DNA of 64,000 nt from assembly GCA_003550325.1 (NCBI GenBank), contig QKWP01000036.1, forward strand, positions 635,805 to 699,804, given 5' to 3'. Positions 60,576 through 64,000 of the stretch are shown here, in pieces. Position numbers and translations under genes: made by a program. Position 1 is the first letter of the stretch; each line of letters starts with the position of its first letter. Source of the stretch: Gigaspora rosea (Eukaryota; Glomeromycota; Glomeromycetes; Diversisporales; Gigasporaceae). The notes under the pieces are model-generated. The model was not told the DNA's origin and did not search any database. It saw nothing but the letters and a program-made list of their open reading frames with translations.

Positions 60576-61159
60576 AGGTAAAAGGGGGTAATTTGGCGAA
60601 TATGGGTAATTTGGCGAATTTTAATATCATCTTATCTAATGGTCAGAATCGAATAATTTTTATACCTTTCGATTTGTCTTAATGAGACAAATCGAATGGT
60701 ACCAAGCTTGCCTGGTTCTGATCACTGGGTCACAAGATATTTTTGATTCTTTGTCATGTTTACACTTCGTCAAAATACCCCCAAGGATCATTTTTGTGCA
60801 ATATATAATTGATGATATTTTGTGATCCAGTGATCAGAATTGGTTAAACTTTATATTATTCGATTCACCTCATCGAGACGAATCGAATGATATAAAATTA
60901 TTTAATTCTTACCACTGGATCACACAAGATACCATAAATTCGCCAAATTACCACTACTTCTCTAAAATTAAGCTTTTTGATACAATTTATAATCCATTTA
61001 ATGTCACGTTAAAACAAGTTGTTATACGACTAATTTTTTATAAAATAATTCTAAATCATATATAAAGTTTAATACAAAAAAATAGAAATTTTTTAATATT
61101 AAAATAAAAAAGTTTTTATATTAGTTAAGTTAACTTCGCCAAATTACCCCTTTTTACCT
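60576..61159. mobile_element. 584 bp TA-flanked MITE
   Basis: TIR AGGTAAAA(G/A)GGGGTAATTTG with TA at 60574-60575 and 61160-61161. Internal palindromes contain GATCACTGGGTCACAAGAT and CATCGAGACGAATCGAAT. Confidence 0.65.
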
Positions 61160-62083
61160 TATATATGCAGCCTCTAATCTAATATTAATACTAGTTCAGA
61201 CCCAAACTCTAACTAATAATCATTTTAATTTTTTTTAAAAGCAAAAATAAAATAGTGACCTGTCACTATACGACCCTTATATGATTGACCAATCATCTTT
61301 TAGATTGGCAATCATATAGATAATCTTTTTTTTGTTTTTTTTTTATTTTTTTAACACGAAAATTTTTTTTTAGTTGTTGTTTAGAATCTTCACTAAAGTC
61401 GTCGCTAGAGTCATTTCTGGAGTCGTCGCTAGAGTTATCGTTAGGGCAGTGTCATTAATCACCTGATTATTTTTTATCAGAGGCCTACCTCCTCCCTCTT
61501 CCTCAATACATAAATAGTCAGGTTCTTATATATAATTTCAACTTTTTTACCACCCTCCCCCCCTAAAAAATCACCTGATTTTTGTTACTCCCCTTAGAGT
61601 CGTCAGAGCTGTCTCGTTATGTTTTGGTGGGTCTTTTTCGTCATTTTCAGTGGGTTTTAATCATTTTTGGTGGGTTTTCTTCATTTTTTGGTGGGTCTTT
61701 GTCAATTTTCAATGGGTCTTGTCGATTTTTGGTGGGTCTTCGTAGTTTTTCAGTGGGTCTTCGTAGGCTTTCGGTGGTCTTCGTAGTTTTTCGGTGGGTC
61801 TTCATAGTTTTTTAGTGGGATTATTTAGTTTTTTGATAGGTTTTTTTCATCATTTTTTGGTGGGTCTTCATCGTTTTTTGGTATGTCTTCTTCATCATTT
61901 TTTGATAAGTCTTCTTCGTCAGTTTTTGCTAGGTTCATTTAGTAGGTTCTTTGTCTCTTCAAATTTTAAGTGGGTTCTTCCAGTAAGTTCTTCAGTGGCT
62001 TTTGGTTGTTTCAGTAGTTCTTTGGTGGGTCTTCGTTGGGTTTTTCAGTAATTTTGTTGTTTTTCAGCAAGTTTATTAAATAG

Positions 62084-62744
62084 TGTTACAGTAGGGAGGC
62101 CTTCTCTAACTCCTTACTATAACAACGACACGGCTACAGGAATCCTTTATCGGTTTATAGCGGTGTCCAAGAGGTAGGTATAACTCCTTAGTCTGTAAGA
62201 AATTATACTCTTTTCTAAGGGCAGTTCGGTATAAAACACAAGAGATAATAGGCAGTTTATTAATTTAACAAGAGGGCTTCCAAGGTGTTTGTTCCTTAGT
62301 AATCCCAAGAGTTTATTAATAATAAGAGAGGAGGATAATAATATAAAGGTAAAGATAAAATACAATGTCTGGATCTATTCTAGTCTACCTTGACTAAGAG
62401 AAATTCTGTGCCTTTAAATACATTTTAGAATAAGCGCTATAAGCATTAATTTACAAGAGCAACATAAGCGATATAAGCGTTATAAACGGTATAAGCGTTA
62501 TAAGTGTTATAAACATTATAAGCAGTATAAGCGGTATAAGCGTTATAAGCAGTATAATCGTTACAAGCGGTATAAGCGGTATAAGCGATATAAGTGTTAT
62601 AAGCGATATAAGTGTTATAAGCAATATAAGCGTTATAAGCGATATAAGCGGTATAAACTATTCTAAATATTCAACTTCTTATAATAATAAAATACAAAAT
62701 AAAATAATAATAAAATACAATAAAATAATGACTATTCATTCTAT
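62084..62744. mobile_element. 661 bp insertion nested in the MULE-like element
   Basis: Flanked by AATAG (62079-62083 and 62745-62749); removing it rejoins the TTTAGTAGGTTCTTTGT satellite of the host. Starts with a hairpin TGTTACAGTAGGGAG...CTCCTTACTATAACA. TG start and 5-bp duplication suggest an LTR, but the right end is not CA. Confidence 0.45.
62432..62655. repeat. ~10 bp minisatellite, TATAAGCG(G/T/A)
   Basis: About twenty units such as ATAAGCGGTATAAGCGTTAT inside the 661 bp insertion. Confidence 0.9.
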
Positions 62745-63399
62745 AATAGTAGGTTCTTTGTTGCTTTAGTTTCTTCAGTCTTTTCGTCAATTTTCTGTGG
62801 GTTTTTCTAGTAAGTTCTTCGGTGTTTTTCATCATTTTCTGTAGTTTCTACTGGTAAGTTCTTTGGTGTATCTTTGTCGTTTTTCGGTAGGTTTGTTTAG
62901 TAATTCTTTGTCTTTTTATCTGATTTGTAGCAGATTTCTTTAGTAAATTCTTTACCATTTTTTGGTATTCCTCATCATTTTTCGGCACCTTTTTCATCCC
63001 GTTTTCATCCCATTTTCTTCATCTTGTTTCTTGCCGTTTTTGATTCATTTTTTCATCATTTTTATTGTTGTTTCTTGCTATTTTTGCCATTTTCGACCCA
63101 TTTTCTTTATTATTTTTCTTGTCATTTCTTGCCATTTTTGCTGTTTTCTTGTCGTTTTCGTCCTATTGTATTAAAAAAAAATTATTAAAATAAATAAAAA
63201 ACTTAAAAAAAATAAATTAATTAATTAATAAAAAAAAATAAAAAAAAACTTAATAAAAAAAAGCTTAATAATAAAAAAATTAAAAAAAGTATTAATTTAC
63301 GTGTTCGATCTTGATTAGTCGATCACGGGGTCGCTATGACAATGAGTTATCATAAAATAACACCCTTTTTTAAATATCAACCTTCGATATCGCAACCTG

Positions 63400-64000
63400 C
63401 TAAATTTATTAAAATTCTAATTTTATTAATAAAATTATACAAATTTCCAATATTTTTTAAATTTTACTAATTGATCATAACTTGTTGCACTAGGTAAACT
63501 TGTTTAGTATCAAAAAAGATTTCAAATTAGTATATTTTGTTTATTTTTTTTAAAATTTAAAAAAAATATACTTAATTTTGGAATTTTTATCAAAATTCAA
63601 AATTATGCATCTTTGATATAAATTTTAAAAAAAAATAAAATAAAATATACTAAGACCACGCAAATTAAATTAGTTCTCATAACAAGGGACAAGCAAATAG
63701 AACCCAGCCAGTCAGCAAAAAATATTATATTTAAAAATTTTTTTAATATAAAAATTTTTATAAATTTTTTTTTCAAAAAAAATTATTATAACAAAAATTT
63801 TTAATTTTTCAAAAAAAGTGAACTGGCCAGGTTATGAGAATCAATTTTATTAGTTTGCATGGCCTAATATGATATATTTTTTGTACTAAACAGGTTTACT
63901 TAGAGCAAAAAGTTTGTTTCAATTAGTAAAATTTAAAGAATCATAGAAATTTGTATAATTTTATTAAAAAATTATACAAATTTCTATGATTCTCTAAATT
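63400..64000. repeat. Inverted repeat at the right edge with a nested element
   Basis: AACTTGTTTAGTA (about 63490) and TACTAAACAGGTTTACTTAG (about 63882) lie in inverted copies of the dispersed repeat seen at 14.7, 36.4 and 58.6 kb. Between them 63656-63868 is bounded by CCACGCAAATTAAATTAG and its complement. The outer right arm reaches the window end. Confidence 0.5.

Larger units (their letters stand above)
61240..63365. mobile_element. 2.1 kb MULE-like element, second member
   Basis: Outer sequence (GGGTGTTATTTTAT... at the right, complemented) and the repeated CGACCC box match 18521-19967. Flanks TTTTTTAAA at 61231-61239 and 63366-63374 are a 9-bp duplication, though of low complexity. 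The interior is TGGTGGGTCTTCGT-type satellite plus a 661 bp insertion. Confidence 0.6.

Noticed and set aside
61582..62051. Frames of VGLRxF-type repeats
   Set aside because: Satellite translation inside the MULE-like element; Phe/Leu-rich only because of TTTTGGTGGG units.

Overview
This 64 kb window is very AT-rich eukaryotic DNA with short GT-AG introns of about 50-120 nt. Its gene types are typical of a repeat-swollen arbuscular-mycorrhizal fungal genome (Glomeromycotina, most likely Rhizophagus): TKL-type kinases, Sel1 repeats, MACPF-like proteins, FAR1/MULE and hAT transposase remains, and thousands of bases of low-complexity satellite. The organism call is inference from gene style and composition; there is no rRNA or organellar marker to confirm it.

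Layout. (1) 1-8833 is a gene island. Two MACPF-like genes sit head to head (minus, from 2619 off the left edge; plus, 3004 to about 5638). A plus-strand gene at 5619-8833 follows, with two kinase domains in tandem and a Sel1-repeat tail. The island carries several one-base frame breaks, mostly at short runs. (2) 8834-27100 is almost entirely transposable elements, many with readable ends: a 3.76 kb TA-flanked element with inverted CAAAATCA-type satellites, a MULE-like element with a 9-bp target duplication, a small MULE next to a long foldback, and a 2.8 kb hAT-type element (8-bp duplication) that contains a pogo-like element, which itself contains long palindromes. (3) 27143-29037 (minus) is an intact nine-exon gene of 418 codons. 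It fuses a TKL kinase to the C-terminal SRA1-like domain of the COPII coat protein Sec31, and is the most striking object in the window. (4) 29.6-39 kb holds decayed kinase fragments, some in a tandem array of about 465 bp period, a polyadenylated retro-insertion with its own empty site inside the window, and a hAT element that has captured a leucine-rich-repeat fragment. (5) 40-51 kb holds several small hAT-type MITEs with 8-bp duplications, a tandem array of hairpins with compensating stem changes, a solo-LTR candidate and a Copia relic. (6) 51.4-57.1 kb holds two decayed coding loci: an unidentified repeat-family gene ending in a helix-turn-helix-like segment, and a FAR1/MULE transposase. 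(7) 57.2-64 kb is again repeats: a 1.7 kb foldback, a TA MITE and a second, larger copy of the MULE-like family.

How the genes may work together. The kinases are probably signalling proteins. The tandem kinase next to membrane-attack-type proteins, and the kinase carrying a piece of a secretory-coat protein, both resemble arrangements used in self/non-self or pathogen recognition elsewhere. That link is speculation. All exon maps were made by eye from frame continuity, splice sites and family motifs, without RNA data.
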